Assembly: GCA_963844865.1 (NCBI GenBank)
Contig: CAWJPY010000005.1
Location: forward strand, 536,703 to 600,702
Source: CAWJPY01 sp963844865
GTDB taxonomy: Bacteria > Acidobacteriota > Thermoanaerobaculia > Thermoanaerobaculales > Sulfomarinibacteraceae
Reading direction: 5' to 3'
DNA: 64,000 bases
Shown piece after piece: positions 34,186-44,530 of this stretch. Each line of letters starts with the position of its first letter. Positions within the stretch are counted from its first letter, which is position 1. The translations under genes and the position numbers were made by a program. A model generated the notes under the pieces. It made no database searches, was not told where the DNA came from, and was given only the letters and a program-made list of their open reading frames with translations.

Positions 34186-35628
34186 ATGACGTTCGGTCTT
34201 CGCACGTGCTCCGCAGCGCTCGGCCTCGGTCTCCTGATCGTGCACCTGCCGACCGCGATCGCCACCGGCGCGGCGACCGCCGCCCAACCGACGGCCACGC
34301 CCGCTACGCCTGTCCTGCCGGGCGACACCATGCATCGAGAGCCCGTTCTTTTCGAGCAAGGCCGCTTCAGCATCCATGGTGACCTCCTGCTGCCGCGAGG
34401 GACGGAACGCGTGCCCGTCGTCGTCGTGATCCAGGGCAGCGGTCCCACCGATCGCGAGCGATCCATCTCCTCGTCGCGGGCGATTCAGGTGTTCCTCAAC
34501 GCCGGGTTCGGGGTGCTCATCTACGACAAGCCCGGCTCCGGCGGCTCGACCGGAACCTTCACGGCGGGACGGATGATCTCGGAGCGGGCGGTGATCGCAG
34601 CCGCGGGCATCCGCGTCGTCGCGTCCCATCCGATGGTGGATTCGAACCGCATCGGGCTGTACGGGAGCAGCCAGGCGGCCTACGTCATGCCGCTGGTGAC
34701 CGCCGAGGCTCGGGTGGCCTTCGTCATCGCGTGGTCCTGCCCCATGACCGACGGCATCGAGCAGTCCGCCTACCAGGTCGAGCAGTATCTGCGCTGTGCG
34801 GGTTGGTCGCGGACCGACAGTGCGAGAGCGGCGGGTCTCTACCGCGCGCGGTCGCGGGCCACGAGCTACCGGGAGTACCTCGGACCCGCCAAGGCACTGG
34901 AGGCCATCCCCGAGGTCAGGGACGATCTCGGCTTCGGCGGTATCGCGTCCAGAGGGGAGTTCGTGCCGGCGGACCCAGCGGGCGAGGACTTCCTGGATCC
35001 ACGAGACGCTTTCGGGTCCCTCGACGTCCCGATCCTCGCGCTCTACGGAGAGCTGGATCGGAACATCGACCCGGTCCAGGGTGCGCGGGCGTTTGAGCGG
35101 ATCATCGCCAAGAACCCCCATCCGCTGTCGATGGTGCAGACCATCGCGGGCGCCGACCACAACATGGTCCTCACTCCGGACGGCTGCATCCAGAACCAGC
35201 TCCAGGGCTACGCCAACGTCGGCCACCCTGTGGTCTCCGCCGAGTTCTACGACGTCATGGCCGGTTGGCTGGAAAGGCTGCGGCGTGGGTGGCACCGGGA
35301 CAAGGACCGTCTCGACGACGATCTCGACCGCAGGGTCATCACGCCCGACGAGGCATCGGAGGCGGCGACCCGACGACGGCCCTGTTCGGCGGTGCCGGCC
35401 CGTCGCAGCTCCCAGCGCTGGGGTCGAGCCGCTGCGGCGTCCCGCGCAGGGGACGAGAGAGCGTCACCTGTGGAGGACGCGCCAACCCGCCGAAGCCTCG
35501 AAAAGCAACGAGGCCGGAGTGCTGCCCCCCGGCCTCGGATCGGTCCAACGCGCCCGCTTCAGAAGCCCATGCGGAGGAAGAAGTGCGGCCCCCCGTCGCC
35601 CACCGAGAACATGAGCTGGTTCCCGTAG
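34186..35628 (+). CDS. Exported alpha/beta hydrolase with anomalous C-terminal extension
   Basis: 480 aa as read. Signal peptide of about 30 residues. Hydrolase core: VVVVIQGSGPTDRE (oxyanion side), GVLIYDKPGSGGST, nucleophile elbow LYGSSQAAYV (GSSQA, last Gly replaced), LALYGELDRNIDP for the acid and GADHNMVL for the histidine. The domain should finish near WLERLRRGW (about residue 385). Beyond this the sequence is Arg/Ser/Pro-rich, crosses a terminator-like hairpin and overlaps the convergent gene by 70 bases. The natural stop has probably been lost, or the frame has shifted. Confidence 0.72.
   Translation: MTFGLRTCSAALGLGLLIVHLPTAIATGAATAAQPTATPATPVLPGDTMHREPVLFEQGRFSIHGDLLLPRGTERVPVVVVIQGSGPTDRERSISSSRAIQVFLNAGFGVLIYDKPGSGGSTGTFTAGRMISERAVIAAAGIRVVASHPMVDSNRIGLYGSSQAAYVMPLVTAEARVAFVIAWSCPMTDGIEQSAYQVEQYLRCAGWSRTDSARAAGLYRARSRATSYREYLGPAKALEAIPEVRDDLGFGGIASRGEFVPADPAGEDFLDPRDAFGSLDVPILALYGELDRNIDPVQGARAFERIIAKNPHPLSMVQTIAGADHNMVLTPDGCIQNQLQGYANVGHPVVSAEFYDVMAGWLERLRRGWHRDKDRLDDDLDRRVITPDEASEAATRRRPCSAVPARRSSQRWGRAAAASRAGDERASPVEDAPTRRSLEKQRGRSAAPRPRIGPTRPLQKPMRRKKCGPPSPTENMSWFP
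35508..35537 (-). terminator. Hairpin downstream of the small exported basic protein
   Basis: A 9-bp stem (CGAGGCCGG with CCGGCCTCG) lies 22 bases past the stop of the minus-strand gene, inside the run-on tail of the convergent hydrolase ORF. It was probably the original convergent terminator. Confidence 0.55.
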
Positions 35629-36038
35629 TAGTAGTGGGGCTCATAGAAGCACCGGCCTCCGACCCACATCGGGAAGTAGTAGAGGTCGAGGTCCGCTCCG
35701 TACGGCGCGTAGAAGACCCTCCCCGCGAAGTAGGGCGCGTAGGCGCGCCGGTGCTCTGAGCGGATGTACAGCGGAACCGTGAAGGCGTGGGGACGGGGCA
35801 GCCGGTGCGGCCGGGCGAGCAGCGGCGGTGCCACCCACCGCCGGCCGTCGTGCCGGTAGAGTCGCTCCGCCCGGGCATGATCGCGGTAGACCCTCTCGTG
35901 ACGGTAGACCCTGTCGTGCCTGCCGCGGTCACGGCCGTGGCCATCCCTCGCCTCGACCGGGACCGCCGAGGCCGCGAGCAGCACCGCCGCGCCCATCGCA
36001 ATCGCCGCGCCCAGTCTCTTGCGCGTGCTTCCGTTCAT
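35559..36038 (-). CDS. Small exported basic, Tyr/His/Arg-rich protein
   Basis: 159 aa. ATG 36038 follows GAGAGGGGGACGAG. Signal peptide of about 33 residues ending near VPVEA. The mature part opens with a charged segment of R, D, H and Y repeats (RHDRVYRHERVYRDH), then an aromatic-rich globular stretch (FYAPYGADLDLYYFPMW) and a C-terminal MGF. No family was recognised. The composition resembles small periplasmic or spore-coat-like structural proteins, but no function can be assigned. Confidence 0.65.
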   Translation of the reverse strand: MNGSTRKRLGAAIAMGAAVLLAASAVPVEARDGHGRDRGRHDRVYRHERVYRDHARAERLYRHDGRRWVAPPLLARPHRLPRPHAFTVPLYIRSEHRRAYAPYFAGRVFYAPYGADLDLYYFPMWVGGRCFYEPHYYYGNQLMFSVGDGGPHFFLRMGF

Positions 36039-36165
36039 CTCGTCCCCCTCTCTGGCGGGCGTCCCTGCCGCCCGTCGGTGGGGAACTTTGCAAGCCATGT
36101 GCCACGCAGCAGCCACGGGTACACCACCGTGGACCCGGCGCCGACGAGCATGGATCGCCAGATCG

Positions 36166-37626
36166 TCAGGGCGCGGCCTGCAGGCGCTCGAGAGCCGTGC
36201 GCGCGGAGCTGAGGCGCGGGTTCAGCTCGAGCGCCCGCCGGTAGGCGGCCTCCGCCCCCTCGACATCGCCGTTCGCCACGAGCGCCTCGCCCAGGCTGTC
36301 GTGGGCATTGGGCGACGCCGGGAAGTGCTCGACGTTGAACCGGAACGTCTCCACCGCCGCCGGCGTGATCCCCTGCTCCAGGCAGTAGTAGCCCACGTCG
36401 TTGACCATGTCCTCGGTCAGCACGCCGCCCTCGAAGCCCAGCTCCAGGGCGCGGCGGAGGCTCTCGGCCGCCTGCTCCTCCGTGCCCCGGCCGTACCGGC
36501 CGACCGCCTCGAGCAGCTTCCCCTCCACGTCGAGGGCCAGGGCGCGGTCTTCGCTCTCCCGCGCCGTCCTCCGCTTCTCGGCCGCCGGGCGAGCCAGGGC
36601 GAGGGCGGCATCCAGCGCACCGTCGGCATCGGTGGCGACGTCAGGCACCACACCCGTGCCCTCCCAGGTCCCGCCCGTCGCCGGGTTGACCGACCGACCG
36701 ATGGGAACGTAGACGTCAAACCCGGGCTCGATCCTGTAGCTGCGCGTCAGGTGAGCGCCACCGCGCGTCCTCGTCCCGACCACCGTCGCGCGCCCCTGCG
36801 CCTGCAGGCCGTAGGTGAACGCCTCGCCGGCCGAGAAGACATCCTCGCTGGTGAGGATGAAGAGGGGCACGTCCGAGAGATCGGGGCCACCCGCCCTCGG
36901 CGCCGCCCAGGTCTCGTCCGCCCTGCCCGACCGGGGGAACACGATCCGCTGCAAGAGCGTGGGCTCGGAGAAGAAGTACCCGGCGATGAAGGCGACGGTG
37001 TCCGGATATCCGCCCCTGACCAGGTTGCGCAGGTCGATCACCACGGCGTCGGTGTCGGACAGGAGGGTCATGGCACTCTCGATCTTGGGGCGCACCCGGG
37101 CGAGGTCCAGGAACGCCCTCAGATCCAGGTAGCCGACGTTTCCCGACAGCCACCTCACGTCCATGACCCCGAAGTTCCCGCGCTTCTCGAAGTGGTACAC
37201 GTCCAGCTTCTCGAGCAGCGGGTGTGTCCCCACCCCTTGCCCGGCGGCGTCGCCTCTCGGCTGCTCCGGCCCCCCCGCTCGGGGGGCTACCGCCACTCGC
37301 ATGTGCAGGTCGCTGCTGGCGGCCTGGAGATCGGCGGTGATGGCCTGCGCCAGCTCTTCCGGGCCCGCGGCGCCGTCGTACGCTCCGGCTTCCGCCTCCT
37401 CCCGGAGCCTCGTGGCGCAGCGCTCCGCCACAACGGCGTCCAGGTAGTTCTCCCGGAGAAGACTCGTGATCTCCGCGACCAGGGTCGTGGCGTCGACCTG
37501 CTCCGAGACGTCCGCCGCGGGCTCTGGCGAGGGCGACCGGGCTTCCAGGGCTCCGACCACCAGGAACGGGACCACCACCGACCAGGCCGTCGTCAGCAAT
37601 GCTGCCCGCCAAGATGTCGCACGCAT
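36166..37626 (-). CDS. Exported S41-family (tail-specific/IRBP-like) protease with TPR tail
   Basis: 486 aa. Signal peptide of about 29 residues. An S41 N-terminal helical domain (SLLRENYLD) leads to the protease core: GNVGYLDLRAFLD, VVIDLRNLVRGGYPDTVAF, and ILTSEDVFSAGEAFTYGLQ, where the Ser in FSAGEA is the expected nucleophile. The basic residue normally a turn later is not obvious here. TRTRGGAHLTRSYRI matches the substrate groove. Residues about 395-486 hold TPR-like helices (SPNAHDSLGEALVANGDVEG). There is no PDZ domain, as in the IRBP-like branch. The substrate is unknown. Confidence 0.82.
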   Translation of the reverse strand: MRATSWRAALLTTAWSVVVPFLVVGALEARSPSPEPAADVSEQVDATTLVAEITSLLRENYLDAVVAERCATRLREEAEAGAYDGAAGPEELAQAITADLQAASSDLHMRVAVAPRAGGPEQPRGDAAGQGVGTHPLLEKLDVYHFEKRGNFGVMDVRWLSGNVGYLDLRAFLDLARVRPKIESAMTLLSDTDAVVIDLRNLVRGGYPDTVAFIAGYFFSEPTLLQRIVFPRSGRADETWAAPRAGGPDLSDVPLFILTSEDVFSAGEAFTYGLQAQGRATVVGTRTRGGAHLTRSYRIEPGFDVYVPIGRSVNPATGGTWEGTGVVPDVATDADGALDAALALARPAAEKRRTARESEDRALALDVEGKLLEAVGRYGRGTEEQAAESLRRALELGFEGGVLTEDMVNDVGYYCLEQGITPAAVETFRFNVEHFPASPNAHDSLGEALVANGDVEGAEAAYRRALELNPRLSSARTALERLQAAP

Positions 37627-37731
37627 TCGCCCTCCCTACTAGCCCCTGAGACCGGGCGTCCCAGGTGATCGTCAACGACATGAGACGCGTCAAGCGCGTC
37701 GGCCTTGCTGCCGGTGGTGCTCGCGCAGAGG

Positions 37732-39372
<1,641 letters not shown>

Positions 39373-40054
39373 CGTACCCTCCCAGGCGTCGTTCCCATTG
39401 CCGTCCCTGGCGGGCCGATCCCGCGGCACTCGTCACCCGCCTGCGACCTGTTCCCCCCGGCTGGCAGCCGATGGATTATAGCTGCCTCGCCGGGCACCTC
39501 TTCCACCTGAACGGTGCCTTCCTTCAGGAGCTTGGGGAATCGAGGCCAATCCGCCGACATCCTCAGATCCCGGGCCCGACCTCAACGCGCGAATGCATCA
39601 CGTGCCGCGACGGGTCTCCGGCGGGAAGACGGTGACCCTGCGATGACGATGCTCTCTCACCGCACCGCGACGGTGACGCCGGTCCTCGACCGGCTCGCCC
39701 TCGACGAGGGCGAGCCCTTGACATGGGCTGTCCACCGGCTATGTCCTCCCGCCGAACGACCCGGAGGTGACCATGCCGGCGTCCTTGCACCCGCCATCTG
39801 CCCCGTAGCGCGCCCCAAGCTGGTGCTGCCACCGGCTCTGACACTGCCACTGCCGCTGCTGCTGCTGCCCGCCGCCATCGGACACGGTTTCGGACGAGGA
39901 CGCGGGACACCTGATGCGGCTCCCGCCCTTGGATGCGGCTCTGCCGCGTTGGCTCTATGGACGTCGTAAAGGTACGGCCGGCATGCATGGGTGCCGCCGT
40001 CGACGAGCTACGCAACAGGCGGGACGGGTACACTCGCTCCCCTGGAGGTGCCCC
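39373..40054. other. Long gene-free region with one hairpin
   Basis: About 680 bases between divergent genes with no supported coding frame. The only frame of note is Leu/Pro-rich with a CTG-type run near 39850 and no start signal. The hairpin at 39692-39716 is listed separately. A GGAGGTG box at the right edge belongs to the peptidase gene. Confidence 0.4.
39692..39716. terminator. Isolated 11-bp hairpin
   Basis: GGCTCGCCCTC and GAGGGCGAGCC form a perfect 11-bp stem with a GAC loop, in an otherwise empty intergenic region. It resembles a terminator, although no gene ends here; it may mark a lost gene. Confidence 0.4.
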
Positions 40055-41398
40055 ATGCCCGACGCCGCCCTCGACTCCGCCATCGCCAGCGCCATCCTCG
40101 GCATCGACACCGTGTGGGGCGGCGACGTCATGAACCCGTCCGGCACCGGCCGCTTCATCGCCGACTCGTGGTGCTCCGGCGAGCCGCTGCCCGCGGCCTA
40201 CACCCACCCCACCGCGGCGGCGGTGCGCGCCGCCGGCGGGCTGTCCGCCGACGAGCCCGACCGGGAGGCGCTGGACGCCTACCTGGCTGCGGTGGACGTT
40301 CCCGGCGCCATCGCCGAGCTGCGCGACGGCGGCGATGCCGTGGGCGGCACCCGTGGCGCTTTCCTCGCGAGCCTCGGCGAAAACCTCCAGGTCATGTGGG
40401 ACCTCGCCATGGAGGTGCTGGGGCGCGGCGACCCGGTGCCCTACGAGCGCTCGGTGCTGGCCTCCTGCGCCGCCCCCCCGACGCCGTCGGACCCGCGCGC
40501 CAAGCGCGAGCGCCTCGGCGCCCTGCTCGCCGGCGCCGGCTACCCGGCCGACGATGACGCCGGGCTGCTCGCGGCCGCCGCCGCCTGGCGCAGCGCCCGC
40601 ATGGTGCCGGCGGCCGCCATCCCCACGCTCGCCCGCGCCTTCATCGCCGAGCTGGACGCCGGCGCCGTGGCGCATGTCCTCCCCCACCTTCCCGCCGAGC
40701 TCGAGGGCGTGCCCCGCGCCAACGTCGAGTTCCTCCCCATCAAGGACGCGTGGTTCTCGGGCTCCATGAACTACATCGGCCGCGCCCGCACCGCCGACGG
40801 CCGGCCGCAGTACGAGGCCTCCTACGAGATCAACGCGTCGCTCGAGATCTCGGTGCCGGAGTTCGTCCAGCTCGTCAGCCACGAGGTGGTCCCCGGCCAC
40901 GTCACCACCTTCGCCTACGCCCAGCACCTCTACACCCTCGGCCGGGTGGGCTTCGAGGGGACCGTGCTGACCATGAACAGCCGCTACTCGACCCTGGCCG
41001 AGGGCATCGCCAACAACGCGATCCTGATGGCGCACGGCATCTCAGAGATCGACCAGCTCGGAGACGAGGACCTGCAGATCGGCACCCTGCTGGCGCTGCT
41101 CCAGGACGACGCCAAGAACCAGGCGTCGTACCTGACCTGGAAGGAGGGCTGGGCGACGCCGGACGTCGCCGCCGTGCTGCGGCGCGACTTCGTGGTCTCG
41201 GACGAGCGCGCCGGCAAGCTGTCGGGGGCGTGGGCCCGGCACCCCCTTCTCGGCCGCATGTACCTCCCCTCCTACCGCGCCGGGACCGACAAGGTGGCCG
41301 AGCTCCGCCGCCGCCACTCGGACGCCGAGGTGCTGCCCGCGCTGTACGGTTGCCGCGGCCTCGTGGACGTGGCCACCGTGGACCAGGTCCTGGGCTGA
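40055..41398 (+). CDS. HEVxPGH-motif zinc metallopeptidase-like protein
   Basis: 447 aa, cytoplasmic (no signal). ATG 40055 with GGAGGTG upstream. The zinc-site motif H276-E277-V-V-P-G-H281 lies in a DUF885-like helical context, followed by SRYSTLAEGIANNAIL that could supply the third ligand Glu. The rest is all-alpha, Ala-rich. DUF885-related families are putative metallo-carboxy/oligopeptidases, and this one is a shorter, soluble relative. It is not close to the other DUF885 protein of the window (47496), which is exported. It converges head-on with a HAD phosphatase, with only 2 bases between stops. Confidence 0.68.
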   Translation: MPDAALDSAIASAILGIDTVWGGDVMNPSGTGRFIADSWCSGEPLPAAYTHPTAAAVRAAGGLSADEPDREALDAYLAAVDVPGAIAELRDGGDAVGGTRGAFLASLGENLQVMWDLAMEVLGRGDPVPYERSVLASCAAPPTPSDPRAKRERLGALLAGAGYPADDDAGLLAAAAAWRSARMVPAAAIPTLARAFIAELDAGAVAHVLPHLPAELEGVPRANVEFLPIKDAWFSGSMNYIGRARTADGRPQYEASYEINASLEISVPEFVQLVSHEVVPGHVTTFAYAQHLYTLGRVGFEGTVLTMNSRYSTLAEGIANNAILMAHGISEIDQLGDEDLQIGTLLALLQDDAKNQASYLTWKEGWATPDVAAVLRRDFVVSDERAGKLSGAWARHPLLGRMYLPSYRAGTDKVAELRRRHSDAEVLPALYGCRGLVDVATVDQVLG

Positions 41399-41406
41399 GC
41401 TCAGCC
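41393..41406. other. Palindrome containing both stop codons of convergent genes
   Basis: GGCTGAGCTCAGCC is a perfect 14-base palindrome. The plus-strand stop is 41396-41398 and the minus-strand stop is 41401-41403. The symmetry means both genes end in the same sequence; it could act as a minimal bidirectional stop or terminator. Confidence 0.5.
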
Positions 41407-42057
41407 GTCGACGATCGCCAGCAGGTCCGAGGGCCGCCGGAGGAGCGCCCGCGCGCCGGCTCCGGCAAGCTCCTCCCGAGGCCGGAAGCCCCACAGGGCG
41501 CCGACCGGGTACATCCCCGCCGCGAGCGCGGTGCGGATGTCCACCGCCGTGTCCCCCAGGTAGACGAAGCGCTCCGCCGGGATGCCCATCGAGCCCGCGA
41601 TCTCCAGCGCCCCGGCGGGGTCGGGCTTGCGCGGGATCCCCTCCCGCTGCCCCAGCACGTGATCGAAGGTCCCGTCGGGAAAGTAGAAGCCCACGCAGCG
41701 CTTCGTGAAGTCATCGGGCTTGTTGGACAGCACGGCCATCCGGATGCCCCGCCCCGCCAGCTCGCCGAGCAGCTCGGGGACGCCGTCATAGGGGCGGGTC
41801 TTGACGTTCCACGTCCTGCCGTAGGCCTCTGCGAAATCCGCCGTGCAGCGCTCCACGAGCCCCTCGCTGCGGCTCTCCCCCGGCAGGGCGCGCTGGAACA
41901 GCTCGCGGACGCCCGCCCCCACCATCCACCGATAGGCTTGCGTCGGGTGGGTCGGGAAGCCGAGACTGTCGAGGACGGTGTTGGCGGCATCGGCGATGTC
42001 GGCGAGGGTGTCGAGCAGGGTCCCGTCGAGGTCGAAGAGCGCGGCCGAGTAGCGCAT
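41401..42057 (-). CDS. HAD-superfamily phosphoglycolate phosphatase-like hydrolase
   Basis: 218 aa from ATG 42057 (GTG 42081 is an alternative). Motif I FDLDGTLLDT with both catalytic Asp residues; helical cap of about 65 residues (C1 type); motif II Ser in VLSNKPDD; Lys in PRKPDPAGA; motif IV LGDTAVDI. This fits the Gph/PGP subfamily that removes phosphate from 2-phosphoglycolate or similar small phosphoesters. Exact specificity is not determined. Confidence 0.85.
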   Translation of the reverse strand: MRYSAALFDLDGTLLDTLADIADAANTVLDSLGFPTHPTQAYRWMVGAGVRELFQRALPGESRSEGLVERCTADFAEAYGRTWNVKTRPYDGVPELLGELAGRGIRMAVLSNKPDDFTKRCVGFYFPDGTFDHVLGQREGIPRKPDPAGALEIAGSMGIPAERFVYLGDTAVDIRTALAAGMYPVGALWGFRPREELAGAGARALLRRPSDLLAIVDG

Positions 42058-42398
42058 GTGCGGCTGCCATCCCCTCTCCACCGGCGCTTGACGACCCCTT
42101 GCAGGAACTCCTCCGCGCCGGCTTCGCCCACCCTACCATCGTCGTGGGGCGTCACGGCGCGCTCGGACAGCCCCTTCGTTGTCCTCGTGCTCTTCACCGT
42201 CGTGAGGGTCTGCACGTGCCGTACCGCGGCCGAGCACCTCTGTCCTGCGCGCCAGGATCATGTCGAAGGTGGCGGGCTCGAGGGCAGTCGCGACCCCGGC
42301 ACGGATGGGATGATCCTCCTCGGCCGACGCGAGATCCTCATTCCCCACCCTCGTGCGAACGGTGCAACAATGCAGTACATGGCACCCGGGAGGGGACG

Positions 42399-44423
42399 AT
42401 GAAGAAGAGGAGCTTCCTGCTCGGTGCGCTCGCCGGCGCCTTCGGCGCGACAGCGCTGCTCGGTGGGGCGGCGTACCTGTTCAGGGGGGTCATCGCGCAG
42501 TTGAATCTGGCCGGACGGCCCGAGATTCCTGCCGCACCCGCCGCGACGGCCTCCGAGGCGACCCTCCGGGCCATGGACGAGGTCCGGGCGCTCCTCGCCG
42601 ACGACGACCGCAAGGACTTCGAGCTCGCCGACCGCGGGTTCATCGCGACCCGCACCGACCCGACGATCCGAGACGCGAACGGCGAGGTCGTGACCAGGCT
42701 GACCTCATACGACTTCCTGAAGGACCCGGCCCCCGCCACGGCCAACCCGAGCCTGTGGCGAGAGGCGCAGATCCTGACCAGGCACGGCCTCTTCAAGGTC
42801 TGCGACCGCATCTACCAGGTGCGCGGCTTCGATCTGTCCACCGTGTCCTTCATCGACGCGGGCGCCGGCTGGATCGTGGTCGACCCATTGACGGTTGTGG
42901 AGACGGCCCGCGCGGCGCTGGAGCTCGTCACCGAACAGCTCGGGCACAAGCCCGTCATCGCGGTGATCTACTCCCACAGCCACGTGGACCACTTCGGCGG
43001 CGTGCTGGGGGTGACCTCCCGCGAGGCGGTCGAGGCGGGAGGGGTGCGGGTGATCGCCCCGGACGGGTTCCTCGAGCACGCGGTCTCGGAGAACGTGATC
43101 GCCGGCCCGGCCATGAACCGGCGCGGGCGCTTTCAGTTCGGGATGACGCTGTCCTGCGGGCCGGACGGCGAGATCACCAGCGGCCTGGGGCCCCGAGTCC
43201 CCGCGGGCACGATCTCGCTGATCGCCCCGACGGATGTGGTCAGAACCACCGGCCAGGAGATGACGATCGGCGATGTGAGGCTGACCTTCCAGCTCACCCC
43301 GGGCACCGAGGCCCCGGCCGAGATGAACGTCTACCTGCCGCAGCTCCGTGCGGTCTTCATGGCCGAGAACGCGAACCTCACCATGCACAACCTGCTGCCC
43401 CCGAGAGGCGCCCTGGTGCGCGACGCCAAGGCCTGGGCGGATCACCTGACCGAGTCCATCCGCCTCTTCGGGGACCGAAGCGAGGTGATGTTCGCGCCCC
43501 ACGGCATCCCGCGCTTCGGCCGGGACGAGATCGTCGACTTCTTGGGCAAGCATCGCGACGCGTACAAGTTCCTGCACGACCAGAGCGTCCGGCTGATGAA
43601 CGCGGGGCTCACCGGGCCCGAGATCGCCGAGGCGCTGAGGCTGCCCGACGTCCTGGCCAGGCAGTGGTACAACCGTGGCTACTACGGCACCATGAGCCAC
43701 AACTCGAAGGCGGTCTACCAACGGTACCTGGGTTGGTACGACGGGAACCCGGCCGACCTCTGGCCCCTGCCGCCGGAGCCGGCCGCCAGGCGGTACGTGG
43801 AGGCGATGGGCGGGCCCGAGGCGGTGATGGACCGCGCACGAGCGGCGGTGGACGAGGGCTCCTACCGCTGGGCCGCGATGCTGCTCAACCACGTCGTGTT
43901 CGCAGACGAGACCAACACCGCCGCCCGCGAGCTGCTCGCCTCGGTCTACACCCAGCTCGGCTACCAGTCCGAGGCCGGCACCTGGCGCAACATCTACCTC
44001 ACCGGCGCCCAGGAGCTGCGGAGCGGCGTCCTGAAGCTGCCGGCCATCACGCTCAGCCCCGAGTTCCTCGCCGCCATCCCCACCTCCATGCTCCTCGACT
44101 TCGCCGCCGTTCGTGTGAACCCGGACCAGGCGGCGGCGCGGTCCTTCGTGGTCAACGTCGAGCTCACCGACCGCAACGAGCATCACCTCCTCACGGTCCG
44201 CAACGGAGTCCTCATCCACGAGGAGGGCGTCGTCGACCCTCGAGCGGGCGCCACGGTCCGTCTCTCCAGGCCGGACCTCCTGATGACGGTCTTCGCCAAG
44301 GTCCCCCTCGCGCTCAAGCTGGCGACCGGGGACATCAAGATCGACGGCGACAAGGAGCTCTACCAGGCCCTCGTCGACCTCATCGAGCCGGTGGACTCCA
44401 GCTTCCCGGTGGTGACGCCATAG
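42399..44423 (+). CDS. Alkyl sulfatase / metallo-beta-lactamase-fold (SdsA1/BDS1 family)
   Basis: 674 aa. ATG 42399 with GGGAGGGGACG upstream; signal-like segment at about 5-30. Metallo-beta-lactamase-fold motif H193-S-H195-V-D197-H198 and further family marks (MAENANLTMHN, RGALVRDAKAWADHL, FAPHGIPRFG). The dimerisation helix region (YNRGYYGTMSHNSKAVYQRYLGWYDGNP) and a C-terminal SCP2-like domain from about residue 545 follow. The family hydrolyses primary alkyl sulfates such as SDS into alcohol and sulfate, usually in the periplasm. All parts are present, so it is probably active. Confidence 0.9.
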   Translation: MKKRSFLLGALAGAFGATALLGGAAYLFRGVIAQLNLAGRPEIPAAPAATASEATLRAMDEVRALLADDDRKDFELADRGFIATRTDPTIRDANGEVVTRLTSYDFLKDPAPATANPSLWREAQILTRHGLFKVCDRIYQVRGFDLSTVSFIDAGAGWIVVDPLTVVETARAALELVTEQLGHKPVIAVIYSHSHVDHFGGVLGVTSREAVEAGGVRVIAPDGFLEHAVSENVIAGPAMNRRGRFQFGMTLSCGPDGEITSGLGPRVPAGTISLIAPTDVVRTTGQEMTIGDVRLTFQLTPGTEAPAEMNVYLPQLRAVFMAENANLTMHNLLPPRGALVRDAKAWADHLTESIRLFGDRSEVMFAPHGIPRFGRDEIVDFLGKHRDAYKFLHDQSVRLMNAGLTGPEIAEALRLPDVLARQWYNRGYYGTMSHNSKAVYQRYLGWYDGNPADLWPLPPEPAARRYVEAMGGPEAVMDRARAAVDEGSYRWAAMLLNHVVFADETNTAARELLASVYTQLGYQSEAGTWRNIYLTGAQELRSGVLKLPAITLSPEFLAAIPTSMLLDFAAVRVNPDQAAARSFVVNVELTDRNEHHLLTVRNGVLIHEEGVVDPRAGATVRLSRPDLLMTVFAKVPLALKLATGDIKIDGDKELYQALVDLIEPVDSSFPVVTP

Positions 44424-44440
44424 GAGCGCCTCCTCCCTTC

Positions 44441-44530
44441 AGTGCCAAGGGAGACAAAGTCAACAATGTCGCGGGAGGTCCGTGGACGGACTGACCGGAT
44501 CCGTCATCGTCAGCTCTGTTTCTCCTGGGA
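44441..44530. repeat. Family A REP-like repeat pair in convergent gap
   Basis: AGTGCCAAGGGAGACAAAG plus TCAACAATGTC (44441-44470) matches the terminal repeat of the RAYT unit at 47389-47420. An inverted partial copy, CTCTGTTTCTCCTGGGA, lies at 44514-44530 and overlaps the last codons of the amidohydrolase. The pair resembles a degenerate BIME-type palindrome and may act as a terminator between the convergent genes. Confidence 0.6.

Noticed and set aside
39514..39969. 151-codon Leu/Pro-rich frame as a small membrane protein
   Set aside because: No start signal or homology; it contains a hairpin and a CTG-like run and looks like chance.
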